Below, in pieces: positions 1-5,452 of a DNA stretch of 5,452 bases. The translations under genes and the position numbers were made by a program. Numbering within the stretch: the first letter of the stretch is position 1; each line of letters begins with the position of its first letter. The notes under the pieces were generated by a model. The model was not told where the DNA came from. It did no database searches and worked only from the letters and a program-made list of their open reading frames with translations. This DNA comes from Acidobacterium sp. (GTDB lineage: Bacteria > Acidobacteriota > Terriglobia > Terriglobales > Acidobacteriaceae), in the NCBI GenBank assembly GCA_003152595.1, contig PMAM01000054.1, positions 2,049 to 7,500 on the forward strand, in the 5' to 3' direction.

Positions 1-1779
1 CTCGCCATCATCCTCGTCATCGACCAGTTCCGCGGCGACTACCTCGACCGCTGGCGCGCCGACTTCAAAAACCACGGCTTCAACCTCTTCCTGCAGAAGG
101 GCGCCTACTTCCCCGACTGCTACTACGACTACGCCAACACCAAGACCGCCCCTGGCCATGCCAGCATTGGCACCGGCGCCTACACCGACGGCCACGGCAT
201 CTCTTCCAACGACTGGTGGGACCTCTCCCGCAATCAGGATCGCCCCGTCTCCTCCGTCGAAGACGAGCGCTACCGGCTGGTCGGCGAACCCGACTCCAGC
301 ATCCCCGCCAATCAGCCCGGCGCTCCGCCCACCGCCGCCAAATACCTCACCGGCTCCTCGCCCCGCAATCTGCTCGCCTCCACCGTCGGCGATGAGCTCC
401 GCCTCGCTACCCAGGGCCAGGCCAAAGTTTACGGCGTCTCCTTAAAAGATCGCGCCGCCATCCTCCCCGCCGGTGCTGCCGCCAACGGCGCTTTCTGGAT
501 CGATCCCGCCTCCGGCTACTTCGTCACGTCCACCTTCTACATGCCGCAGCTCCCCGCATGGGCCACCGCCTTCAACACCAGCGGCCGCATCGCCCAGGCC
601 GAGCAGGAAGCCAACGCCCCCGCCAACACCACCCAGTTCTACAGCCTCGTCGGCCGCACGCCCGCAGCCAACTCCTACGAACTCGACTTCGCCGAAGCCC
701 TCATCCAGGGCGAGCAGCTCGGTCAGGGCGACGTCACCGACATGCTCACCGTCAGCCTCTCCGCCAACGACATCATCGGCCATCAGGTCGGACCCGACTC
801 CACCGACGAGCACGACATGGTCGACGCCCTTGACACCCAGCTCGACACCTTTTTCACCTGGCTCGACAAGAACATTCCTGGCGGCCTCGGCAACGTCTGG
901 ATCGCCCTCACCGCCGACCACGGCATCGCGCCCGTTCCCGCCACCGCCGCGCAGTACGGCCTCAACGCCGCCACCTGGGACCTCAACAAGCTCAGTGAAG
1001 CCCTCAACTACGCCATCAATATGAAGTTCTCTCCCGGCGAGAAGATCGACTACATCCTCCCGCACCAGGAACTGCCCTACATCGCGCTCAACCCATCGGA
1101 GTTCCTGAAGGCCGGCATCATCGAGCAGGAAGCCGAAGCCGCCGTCCAGCAGCTCCTCCCCGCTGCTGTCGCCTCGCTCACACCGGGCGCACCCGAGCCC
1201 GCGCCCTCCGACGCCCCGCCCGCCCCACAATCCAGCGACCATCCTTCCCCGCAGCCCTCGGAGACCCGCCTGCCTGCGCGTCCCGTGCTCTTCCGCAGCT
1301 ATACGCGCGAGCAACTCGCTACGGGCGCCTACCCGCCCACAGCGTGGGGAGAACTCCTCGCCCACAGCTACTCGCCCAACGGCGGCTGGTACATCATGGT
1401 CGTCCCCGCTGCCTTCCAGATGGAAGTCATGTCCTCCGCCCAGACCACCCACTTCAGCCCGTACTCCTACGACCGCCACGTCCCCATGGGCTTCTACGGC
1501 GCGCCCTTCGCACCCGGCATCTACCACGGCCGCGTGCAGCCCGTGGACATCGCCGCGACCTTCGCCGCTCTGCTCGGCGTCAACCAGCCCTCGGCCGCCG
1601 TCGGACACATCCTCACCCAGGCACTCAAGGCCGACGACGACGTCACCTACCCCAAACCCAAACCCACCCCACCCGTGCGCACCCACCATCCCGCCGCTCA
1701 CCAGCCCGCCGCGACCAACCCCGCCAAACCAGGAACGAAAACCGCCGCCCCCGCCGCTCCGAAGGCCACCCACCCATGA
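1..1779 (+). CDS. PafA-like alkaline phosphatase family protein, 5' end missing
   Basis: Metal-dependent hydrolase of the alkaline phosphatase/nucleotide pyrophosphatase superfamily, probably exported and releasing phosphate from phosphomonoesters. Reading from base 1, 592 residues are visible before TGA; the start and any signal peptide lie upstream. Visible active-site elements: D8 in VIDQFRGDY (zinc ligand), T49 in TKTAPGHASIGTG (nucleophile), N70 in SSNDWWD, K149 and R151 in SLKDRAAIL, D257 and H261 in NDIIGHQVGP, D307 and H308 in TADHGIAP, and H484 in THFSPYSYDRHVP. From memory, characterised PafA has Asp38, Thr79, Asn100, Lys162/Arg164 and matching zinc ligands; D8, T49 and N70 keep identical spacing. 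The Lys/Arg pair argues for a phosphate monoesterase rather than a diesterase. Oddities: a Pro/Ser-rich insert at residues 395-427, a Pro/Ala/Lys/His tail at 551-592, and HFS where HGS is usual. pyrD follows 139 bases downstream on the same strand. The family is confident; the substrate is inferred. Confidence 0.93.
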   Translation, partial: LAIILVIDQFRGDYLDRWRADFKNHGFNLFLQKGAYFPDCYYDYANTKTAPGHASIGTGAYTDGHGISSNDWWDLSRNQDRPVSSVEDERYRLVGEPDSSIPANQPGAPPTAAKYLTGSSPRNLLASTVGDELRLATQGQAKVYGVSLKDRAAILPAGAAANGAFWIDPASGYFVTSTFYMPQLPAWATAFNTSGRIAQAEQEANAPANTTQFYSLVGRTPAANSYELDFAEALIQGEQLGQGDVTDMLTVSLSANDIIGHQVGPDSTDEHDMVDALDTQLDTFFTWLDKNIPGGLGNVWIALTADHGIAPVPATAAQYGLNAATWDLNKLSEALNYAINMKFSPGEKIDYILPHQELPYIALNPSEFLKAGIIEQEAEAAVQQLLPAAVASLTPGAPEPAPSDAPPAPQSSDHPSPQPSETRLPARPVLFRSYTREQLATGAYPPTAWGELLAHSYSPNGGWYIMVVPAAFQMEVMSSAQTTHFSPYSYDRHVPMGFYGAPFAPGIYHGRVQPVDIAATFAALLGVNQPSAAVGHILTQALKADDDVTYPKPKPTPPVRTHHPAAHQPAATNPAKPGTKTAAPAAPKATHP

Positions 1780-1787
1780 CAATGATC

Positions 1788-1859
1788 TGTCATCCCGAGC
1801 GGAGCGCTTTGGGGGCCCATCGCAGATGGGGTAGACGGAGCGAGGGACCCGCTTTTCTG
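1788..1859 (+). repeat. Dispersed intergenic repeat with hairpin, copy 1 (long form)
   Basis: Starts with TGTCATCCCGA and ends with GCTTTTCTG, both shared with a second copy at 3059-3112 in the same orientation; the internal block GCGAGGG is also shared. This copy carries a perfect 6-bp stem, CCCATC-GCA-GATGGG, at 1816-1830. It fills half of the gap between the phosphatase and pyrD. There are no coding signs. It resembles the short repeats often seen between genes in Acidobacteria genomes (recollection, not a search result). It could act as a transcript-stability hairpin or be a small non-autonomous element. Confidence 0.7.
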
Positions 1860-1866
1860 ACCGCTG

Positions 1867-1894
1867 TACCCTGCACCCTGCACCCTGTACCCTG
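1867..1894 (+). repeat. 7-bp tandem repeat (YACCCTG) x4 in the pyrD leader
   Basis: Four contiguous heptamers: TACCCTG at 1867, CACCCTG at 1874, CACCCTG at 1881 and TACCCTG at 1888. Only the first base of each unit varies, giving a symmetrical T-C-C-T pattern. It ends 10 bases before the pyrD Shine-Dalgarno sequence, so copy-number change would alter the leader length but not the coding frame. The function is unknown. Confidence 0.85.
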
Positions 1895-1904
1895 TTGTGC
1901 TGCC

Positions 1905-1909
1905 GGAGG
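1905..1909 (+). promoter_or_regulatory. Ribosome binding site of pyrD
   Basis: GGAGG lies 9 bases before the ATG at 1919. This fixes the start at 1919 rather than the TTG at 1895, which would lie upstream of the site, or the in-frame ATG at 1931, whose spacing (21 bases) would be too long. Confidence 0.85.
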
Positions 1910-1918
1910 CCGCACAAC

Positions 1919-2854
1919 ATGAAGCCCGACATGCGCGTCTCCTTCTGCGGCCTCGACCTCGTTAGCCCCGTCCTCGCCGCCAGCGGCACGTTCGGCTACG
2001 GCGTCGAGTTCGAGGACATCGTCCGCTTCAAAAAGATCGGCGGCTTCGTCACCAAGGGCATCTCGCCCGAGCCTATGGCCGGCAACCAGGCCCCGCGCCT
2101 CATTGAAACCGCCGCCGGCATGATCAACGCCATCGGCCTGCAGAACATCGGCGTCGAGCGCTTCCTCCTGGAGAAGCTCCCGCCCCTGCGCCACTACCCG
2201 CGCTGCGCCGTCATCGTCAACGTCTTCGGCGCCACCATCGACGACTACGTCGCCGTCATCGCCCGCCTCAACGACGCCGAGGGCATCGCCGCCTACGAGC
2301 TCAACGCCTCCTGCCCCAACACCAAACACGGCGGCATCGCCTTCGGGTCCGACGCGGACTCGCTCTTCGACCTTGTCTCCCGCGCCAAAGCCCGCGCCAC
2401 GCGCCCGCTCATCGTCAAGCTCTCGCCCAACGTCACCTCCATCGCCCACATGGCGCGCACCGCCCAACGCGCCGGGGCCGACGCGCTCTCCCTCGTCAAC
2501 ACCTTCCTCGCCCTCTCCATCGACACGGAAACCCGCCGCCCTCGCCTCTCCAACATCACCGGCGGACTCTCCGGCCCCGCCATCAAACCCATCGCCGTCC
2601 GCATGGTCTGGGAAGCGGCGAAGGCCGTCACCATCCCCATCCTCGGGCTCGGCGGTATCGTCACCCCCGAGGACGCGGTCGAGTTCCTCCTTGCCGGAGC
2701 CACCGCCGTCCAGATCGGCACCGCCAGCTACGCCGACCCGCGCGCCACCGAACGCATCGCCGTCGGGCTGGAACAGTGGTGCGCCCGCCACCATGTCGCC
2801 CGCGTCGCCGACCTCACCGGTGCAATGGAAACCGGCCCCCCAGCGCTCAGCTAG
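1919..2854 (+). CDS. pyrD: Dihydroorotate dehydrogenase, class 1B-type catalytic subunit
   Basis: Oxidises dihydroorotate to orotate with FMN in the fourth step of de novo pyrimidine synthesis, in the cytoplasm. It has 311 residues, the usual length for class 1 enzymes. Visible elements of the FMN-binding TIM barrel: ASGTFGYG at 21-28, VTKGIS with K46, NAIGLQNIG at 70-78, ELNASCPNTKHGG with the catalytic-base Cys at 132 (Cys marks class 1; class 2 uses Ser), IVKLSPNV with K167, a GGLSGPAIKPIA segment at 215-226, GLGGI at 243-247 and AVQIGTAS at 263-270. The overall pattern matches the 1B branch, which normally pairs with the iron-sulfur/FAD subunit PyrK to pass electrons to NAD; no pyrK is in the window. 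The start is set by GGAGG at 1905. It lies downstream of the phosphatase gene on the same strand and is followed by a convergent gene. GC is about 70%, like its upstream neighbour. Confidence 0.96.
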   Translation: MKPDMRVSFCGLDLVSPVLAASGTFGYGVEFEDIVRFKKIGGFVTKGISPEPMAGNQAPRLIETAAGMINAIGLQNIGVERFLLEKLPPLRHYPRCAVIVNVFGATIDDYVAVIARLNDAEGIAAYELNASCPNTKHGGIAFGSDADSLFDLVSRAKARATRPLIVKLSPNVTSIAHMARTAQRAGADALSLVNTFLALSIDTETRRPRLSNITGGLSGPAIKPIAVRMVWEAAKAVTIPILGLGGIVTPEDAVEFLLAGATAVQIGTASYADPRATERIAVGLEQWCARHHVARVADLTGAMETGPPALS

Positions 2855-2961
2855 TTTCCTGAGTCTGAAGTTCCGCTAAAGAAATACTCATTGGTTTTGT
2901 ATCAGGGCACGATCCAAAGGGTCATTGAAACTAAATAAGTTGCTGATTCTTCATTTGTCCA

Positions 2962-2988
2962 GATTTGCAGGATTAGCAGGATTTGCAG
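2962..2988. repeat. 9-bp tandem repeat (GATTWGCAG) x3
   Basis: Three contiguous nonamers: GATTTGCAG at 2962, GATTAGCAG at 2971 and GATTTGCAG at 2980. They differ at one base in the middle unit. They lie in the AT-rich part of the gap after pyrD. Similar 'CAGGATTTGCAGGATT' strings occur between genes in many unrelated bacteria (recollection only). The function is unknown. Confidence 0.85.
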
Positions 2989-3058
2989 GTTGGAAAGACA
3001 AATAAATACATTCCCCGCCACTCAGCGACCGCAACCGGGCTGCGCCTACCTCACGCGC

Positions 3059-3112
3059 TGTCATCCCGACGGCTCGCGTAGCGAGGGGGAAGGATCTGCG
3101 GTTGCTTTTCTG
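3059..3112 (+). repeat. Dispersed intergenic repeat with hairpin, copy 2 (short form)
   Basis: Shares TGTCATCCCGA at its start, GCGAGGG inside and GCTTTTCTG at its end with the copy at 1788-1859. It carries a perfect stem CTCGC-GTA-GCGAG at 3073-3085 in place of the longer central part of copy 1. It lies between convergent genes and has the same orientation as copy 1. Confidence 0.7.
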
Positions 3113-3231
3113 CTTCGGCCCGCTCCCAAATTTCCGTATAGCCGCTGTTACGTCCAGGTGGATGGATTTGTAAACACTTGTCGACGTTACTGACCCTCTG
3201 GCGTGATTCCGAAACAGCCAAATGCTCGAAT

Positions 3232-4290
3232 CTAAGCCGGTTTTGCTTCGAGTATCCCGACGTTCCGAACCAACAGATTGTCATCTCCAACCGGGTATAC
3301 CCCGGTCAGGAGGAAGCCTGCTGCCTCAAGAAGCGTTCTCCATTCGCGCTCGCTGCGCTCTATACCGCCAGTGACAACCATCATGTTGAGGTCGCTCATC
3401 AGGTGGCCTTCCAGTTGCGGATCTGCTTGCGAGACCAGCGGAGGAAGGATGAATTCGACGATTAACAGACTGCCGTTCTGCGGAATTACTGCGCGGCAGT
3501 TCTTGAGGATAGGGACTGCATCTCCGTCCTGGCGCCCGTGCAGTACATGTTTGAGCATGTATACATCGGCGCCGGCTGGGACCGATTGCGTCAGATCTGC
3601 GGCAATCAGTTCGCATCGGGTGGAAGGATCCTCGTCCGCGAAGCGAGATTTGGCGGCATCCACGCTGGATTCGAAATCCACAAGCATGCCTCGCAAATGT
3701 GGGTTGAGCCTAAGCACAGCAAGAATAAGCGACCCACCGCCACCGCCGAGGTCGGCAACCACCTTCGCGTGGGAAAAATCCCACGACTCAGCGATCGGCG
3801 CGTAATCTTCTGCCGGAGCTGTACCCATTACCGCGCGAAAAATAGAATTCGCTTCGGCATCCTGCGACCAGCGGGAAGGTATCTTCGGATCGCGAACATC
3901 GCGGGCTGGCTTACCGGTCCGAACACAGTCGGTGAGGAGGGACCAGTCGTCGGCGAGCAGATCGGCCCAAAAGACGACGGCTGACCAGGCGGAATGGAGC
4001 ACATCCCTCCGCAGCGGTTTGCCAAAAGGAGTCAGCCGAAAGTGTCTGGGCGTCGTCTCCTCCGTCACGCCGATGCTGGCAAGGGCGCGAAGCAGGCGGT
4101 ACAACGAATTGGCGTCTGCCTGACACTTTTCGGCCAGGAAGCCAACGCTACGCACCTCATCTCCGAGTGCATCGGCAACGCCGAGGCGTGCAGCCGCGCA
4201 AAGCATCCGGCTGCGGGAATACGCCATTGCCATTTCGACGAGCCCCGTATTGGTCGTCACATTGCCGATGCCGCTGTTAGGTTGGGCCAT
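3232..4290 (-). CDS. SAM-dependent O-methyltransferase (dimerisation plus Methyltransf_2 type)
   Basis: Transfers a methyl group from S-adenosylmethionine, probably to a hydroxyl of a small molecule; the substrate cannot be read from the sequence. It has 352 residues, normal for the family. The N-terminal winged-helix dimerisation domain is about residues 15-100 (SRSRMLCAAARLGVADAL, NSLYRLLRALASIGV, FRLTPFGKPL). The Rossmann methyltransferase domain starts near 170: SAM-binding VVADLGGGGGS at 177-187, MLVDFES at 202-208, and DVYMLKHVLHGRQDGDAV at 242-259, where H251 matches the usual catalytic His. LLIVEF at 275-280 and DLNMMVVTGGIERSEREW at 300-317 are typical C-terminal motifs. The common HDW motif reads HGR here. 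The start at 4290 is preferred over an in-frame ATG at 4317 because GAGG lies 6 bases upstream. GC is about 60% in a sampled stretch, lower than pyrD. The gene stands alone, convergent with pyrD and divergent from the NHL gene. Confidence 0.92.
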   Translation of the reverse strand: MAQPNSGIGNVTTNTGLVEMAMAYSRSRMLCAAARLGVADALGDEVRSVGFLAEKCQADANSLYRLLRALASIGVTEETTPRHFRLTPFGKPLRRDVLHSAWSAVVFWADLLADDWSLLTDCVRTGKPARDVRDPKIPSRWSQDAEANSIFRAVMGTAPAEDYAPIAESWDFSHAKVVADLGGGGGSLILAVLRLNPHLRGMLVDFESSVDAAKSRFADEDPSTRCELIAADLTQSVPAGADVYMLKHVLHGRQDGDAVPILKNCRAVIPQNGSLLIVEFILPPLVSQADPQLEGHLMSDLNMMVVTGGIERSEREWRTLLEAAGFLLTGVYPVGDDNLLVRNVGILEAKPA

Positions 4291-4296
4291 AAGACA

Positions 4297-4300
4297 CCTC
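4297..4300 (-). promoter_or_regulatory. Ribosome binding site of the methyltransferase gene
   Basis: On the minus strand, GAGG sits 6 bases before the ATG at 4290. It is the best Shine-Dalgarno match near either candidate start and decides against the upstream ATG at 4317. Confidence 0.75.
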
Positions 4301-4393
4301 AAATCCAATCTACTCATCGCGAACGAGCCCTGCCCAGCAGCAATTCCGGATTAGTACCCAGAAGCGCGCTGCACGTCACTGGCTCCGTCGCTC

Positions 4394-4406
4394 TCGCATC
4401 ATGCGA
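4394..4406. promoter_or_regulatory. 13-bp palindrome, possible operator
   Basis: TCGCAT-C-ATGCGA is a perfect 6-bp inverted repeat around one central base, about 104 bases upstream of the methyltransferase start. The symmetry would suit a dimeric regulator. No regulator gene is adjacent, so the role is a guess; a 6-bp match can also occur by chance. Confidence 0.3.
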
Positions 4407-4509
4407 CGCGGCTATCCCTTTGAATCGCCGAGCCTCCTGACCCCTTCGTGTTTCGACCCTGGTAACCTGCATGTCATAGAAGCCCTTCAACAGTAATCAG
4501 CCGAAAATC

Positions 4510-4539
4510 CAATTGGGAATTGTGGCCCGCACACGGGCC
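4510..4539. repeat. Two adjacent small inverted repeats
   Basis: CAATT-GGG-AATTG at 4510-4522 is followed one base later by GGCCCG-CACA-CGGGCC at 4524-4539. The second would form a strong GC stem but is not followed by a T-run on either strand, so it is not a standard terminator. It lies about 130 bases before the NHL start and may be regulatory. Confidence 0.4.
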
Positions 4540-4593
4540 CAGTAAGAATCTCCATAGTGTCGCAACGCAAAAGTTGCTGTCTTGTTAACCGTC

Positions 4594-4635
4594 GGCAAGC
4601 AGGCCTTCCTGGCCCGCGTCCGCTGGTTATTTGCC
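4594..4635 (+). promoter_or_regulatory. Possible structured leader of the NHL gene
   Basis: An outer GGCAA (4594-4598) can pair with TTGCC (4631-4635), enclosing GC-A-GGCC (4599-4605), a TTCCT loop and GGCC-C-GC (4611-4617). It ends 22 bases before the Shine-Dalgarno sequence. It was found by eye only, with no covariation support. Confidence 0.2.
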
Positions 4636-4657
4636 TTGGTTTAATTGCTGTTTCCAC

Positions 4658-4663
4658 AGGAGA
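4658..4663 (+). promoter_or_regulatory. Ribosome binding site of the NHL-repeat gene
   Basis: AGGAGA lies 5 bases before the ATG at 4669, in front of a reading frame that begins with a signal peptide. This supports the chosen start. Confidence 0.85.
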
Positions 4664-4668
4664 TTTCC

Positions 4669-5452
4669 ATGCCCGCCATTCCCTCATCTCGGAAAGCCGT
4701 CTCTTCCCCGGCTTGCCTCCATACTTTCGCCTCGACGCCCCTCAAGCGGATCCTGCCGGTCCTGGTGTTGCTCGCCCTTCTCTGCGGCATGAGCGCCTCG
4801 GGCCGCGCGCAAACCGCTTCTTTCAGCGGCAGCACGAAGACGATCGATTCGACCAGTTTCGACGGACCGATGGGCGTCACTACGGATGCCAGCGGCAACC
4901 TGTTTGTTGCCGACAACGGAACCACTCCAAACGCGTGTAACGGCAACACCGCGCTGCCGACCGTCTGCGAATTGAAGCGCACTGGCCCGGGCGCCTACAG
5001 CGCCCCCATTCCTTTGCCGGGCGGGTTCACATGCCCGGCCACGGTTTCCGAGCCCCTTCCCTGCCTGAGAGGCCTGGCCGTTGACGCCAGTGGCAACGTC
5101 TGGGTCGCCGATTACAACGGTGGTTCGGGCGGTCTTGTCTACGAGCTGAAGCCTGCCGCCGGGGCTTACACAAACTCCCCCCTGGCTGTTAAGGGGCCTG
5201 CTCCGTCTGGTTGGGGAGCCCCGTGGGGCATCTCGATCGATCCGGCCGGCAACGTCTTCGTGGGTGACTACCTCGCCCAGACGATCGCGGAAATTTCCAA
5301 CACCTCCATCGCCGCGGCTGCACCGGCGGCTATGACCGTCGTGAACACCGGTTTCGTCCAGTACCCCCGCGGCCTCGCGGTGGACTCCAGCGATGACCTC
5401 TTTATCATTGACGGCAACGTCGACCGTGTGGTGGAGATCGCGCCTCCCTATA
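4669..5452 (+). CDS. Exported NHL-repeat beta-propeller protein, 3' end missing
   Basis: The frame stays open for 261 codons to the window end, so the C-terminus is unseen. Residues 1-47 form a signal peptide with a long N-region: K26-R27, hydrophobic ILPVLVLLALLCGMS at 28-42, and a likely cleavage after GRA47 before Q48. Four NHL-type blades are visible, each with a '(G)hxxDxxGNhFVxD' core: 66-83 (GPMGVTTDASGNLFVADN), 134-149 (RGLAVDASGNVWVADY), 184-201 (APWGISIDPAGNVFVGDY) and 233-248 (PRGLAVDSSDDLFIID). More are expected beyond the edge to close a propeller. The insert between the first two blades holds Cys 90, 100 and 122, with Cys 132 at the start of the second blade; these may form disulfides outside the cytoplasm. 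NHL propellers bind proteins, RNA or carbohydrate, and some are enzymes; nothing here settles which. Such proteins are abundant in Acidobacteria, often joined to Ig-like domains further on. Confidence 0.88.
   Translation, partial: MPAIPSSRKAVSSPACLHTFASTPLKRILPVLVLLALLCGMSASGRAQTASFSGSTKTIDSTSFDGPMGVTTDASGNLFVADNGTTPNACNGNTALPTVCELKRTGPGAYSAPIPLPGGFTCPATVSEPLPCLRGLAVDASGNVWVADYNGGSGGLVYELKPAAGAYTNSPLAVKGPAPSGWGAPWGISIDPAGNVFVGDYLAQTIAEISNTSIAAAAPAAMTVVNTGFVQYPRGLAVDSSDDLFIIDGNVDRVVEIAPPY

Larger units (their letters stand above)
2855..3231. other. Intergenic region between convergent genes
   Basis: This 377-base gap separates the ends of pyrD and the methyltransferase. By hand count, 2881-2940 is about 37% GC and 2941-3000 about 42%, against about 70% inside pyrD. 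It holds a 9-bp tandem repeat (2962-2988) and a dispersed repeat (3059-3112). Short open frames here carry no ribosome binding site or recognisable protein motif. I see no hairpin followed by a T-run for either gene, and no tRNA. Confidence 0.7.
4291..4668. other. Divergent intergenic region
   Basis: This 378-base gap lies between two divergent starts and must hold promoters for the methyltransferase and probably the NHL gene. I found no pair of -35/-10 boxes with good spacing on either strand. It contains inverted repeats at 4394-4406, 4510-4522 and 4524-4539, and a possible leader stem at 4594-4635. No convincing gene lies in it. Confidence 0.6.

Noticed and set aside
442..1989. Long minus-strand open frame of 515 codons opposite the phosphatase
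   Set aside because: It is a GC-rich shadow: the translation is low-complexity Gly/Val/Asp with no domain motif, and the plus strand encodes a phosphatase with intact catalytic residues.
1790..2794. Minus-strand open frame of 334 codons opposite pyrD
   Set aside because: It has the same Gly/Asp/Val-rich shadow composition, while the plus strand encodes a clear dihydroorotate dehydrogenase with a strong ribosome binding site.
2990..3193. Small plus-strand open frame in the convergent gap
   Set aside because: It runs through the dispersed repeat, has no good ribosome binding site and no recognisable motif.
3225..3252. Inverted repeat CTCGAA/TTCGAG spanning the methyltransferase stop codon as a terminator
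   Set aside because: The stem is only 6 bp with a 16-base loop and has no T-run after it on the minus strand.
4291..4317. Upstream ATG at 4317 as the methyltransferase start
   Set aside because: It would add nine residues but has a weaker and poorly spaced ribosome binding site; the ATG at 4290 has GAGG 6 bases upstream.
4562..4590. Resemblance to a class I cyclic-di-GMP riboswitch (ACGCAAAAG followed by GTTAACCG)
   Set aside because: The required upstream GGCAAACC-type segment and GAAA-capped stem are missing, and the spacing to the second motif is too short. A covariance-model search would settle it.
4768..4791. Lipoprotein signal in the NHL protein (LLALLCG)
   Set aside because: The residue before the Cys is Leu, not Gly/Ala/Ser, so the lipobox is poor; cleavage after GRA by signal peptidase I fits better.
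4557..4940. Plus-strand open frame overlapping the NHL gene start
   Set aside because: It is out of frame with the NHL gene, which has a Shine-Dalgarno site, signal peptide and repeated blade motifs; this frame has an Arg/Pro-rich shadow composition.

Overview
The window looks like a piece of an acidobacterial chromosome (class Terriglobia or similar). This is inferred from the roughly 70% GC, C-ending codon style of the first two genes, the exported NHL-repeat protein with an 'RAQ' signal cleavage site, a PafA-type alkaline phosphatase, and short intergenic repeats of the 'TGTCATCCCGA...' kind. No 16S or other phylogenetic marker is present, so the taxonomy is an inference.

Layout: (1) 1-1779, plus strand, the C-terminal 592 residues of a PafA-like, zinc-dependent alkaline phosphatase/phosphodiesterase; its start lies before the window. 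(2) 1780-1918, a 139-base gap holding a hairpin-bearing dispersed repeat, a four-unit 7-bp tandem repeat and a strong ribosome binding site. (3) 1919-2854, plus strand, pyrD, a class 1B-type dihydroorotate dehydrogenase. (4) 2855-3231, a gap between convergent genes, AT-rich in its first 150 bases, with a three-unit 9-bp tandem repeat and a second, shorter copy of the dispersed repeat. (5) 3232-4290, minus strand, a SAM-dependent O-methyltransferase with an N-terminal dimerisation domain. (6) 4291-4668, a divergent intergenic region with several small inverted repeats. (7) 4669 to the window end, plus strand, an exported NHL-repeat (beta-propeller) protein cut by the window edge.

The genes do not form an obvious pathway. 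The phosphatase acts outside the cytoplasm on phosphate esters, PyrD makes orotate for pyrimidine synthesis, the methyltransferase probably modifies a small hydroxylated metabolite, and the NHL protein is probably a secreted or surface propeller. The first two genes may be co-transcribed, but their shared direction is the only evidence. The methyltransferase and its flanks are lower in GC than the first two genes, which may mark an accessory insertion.

I did not find a convincing new multi-gene system. The items most worth a second look are the intergenic repeats, the unusual tail and insert of the phosphatase, and PyrD without a visible PyrK partner.
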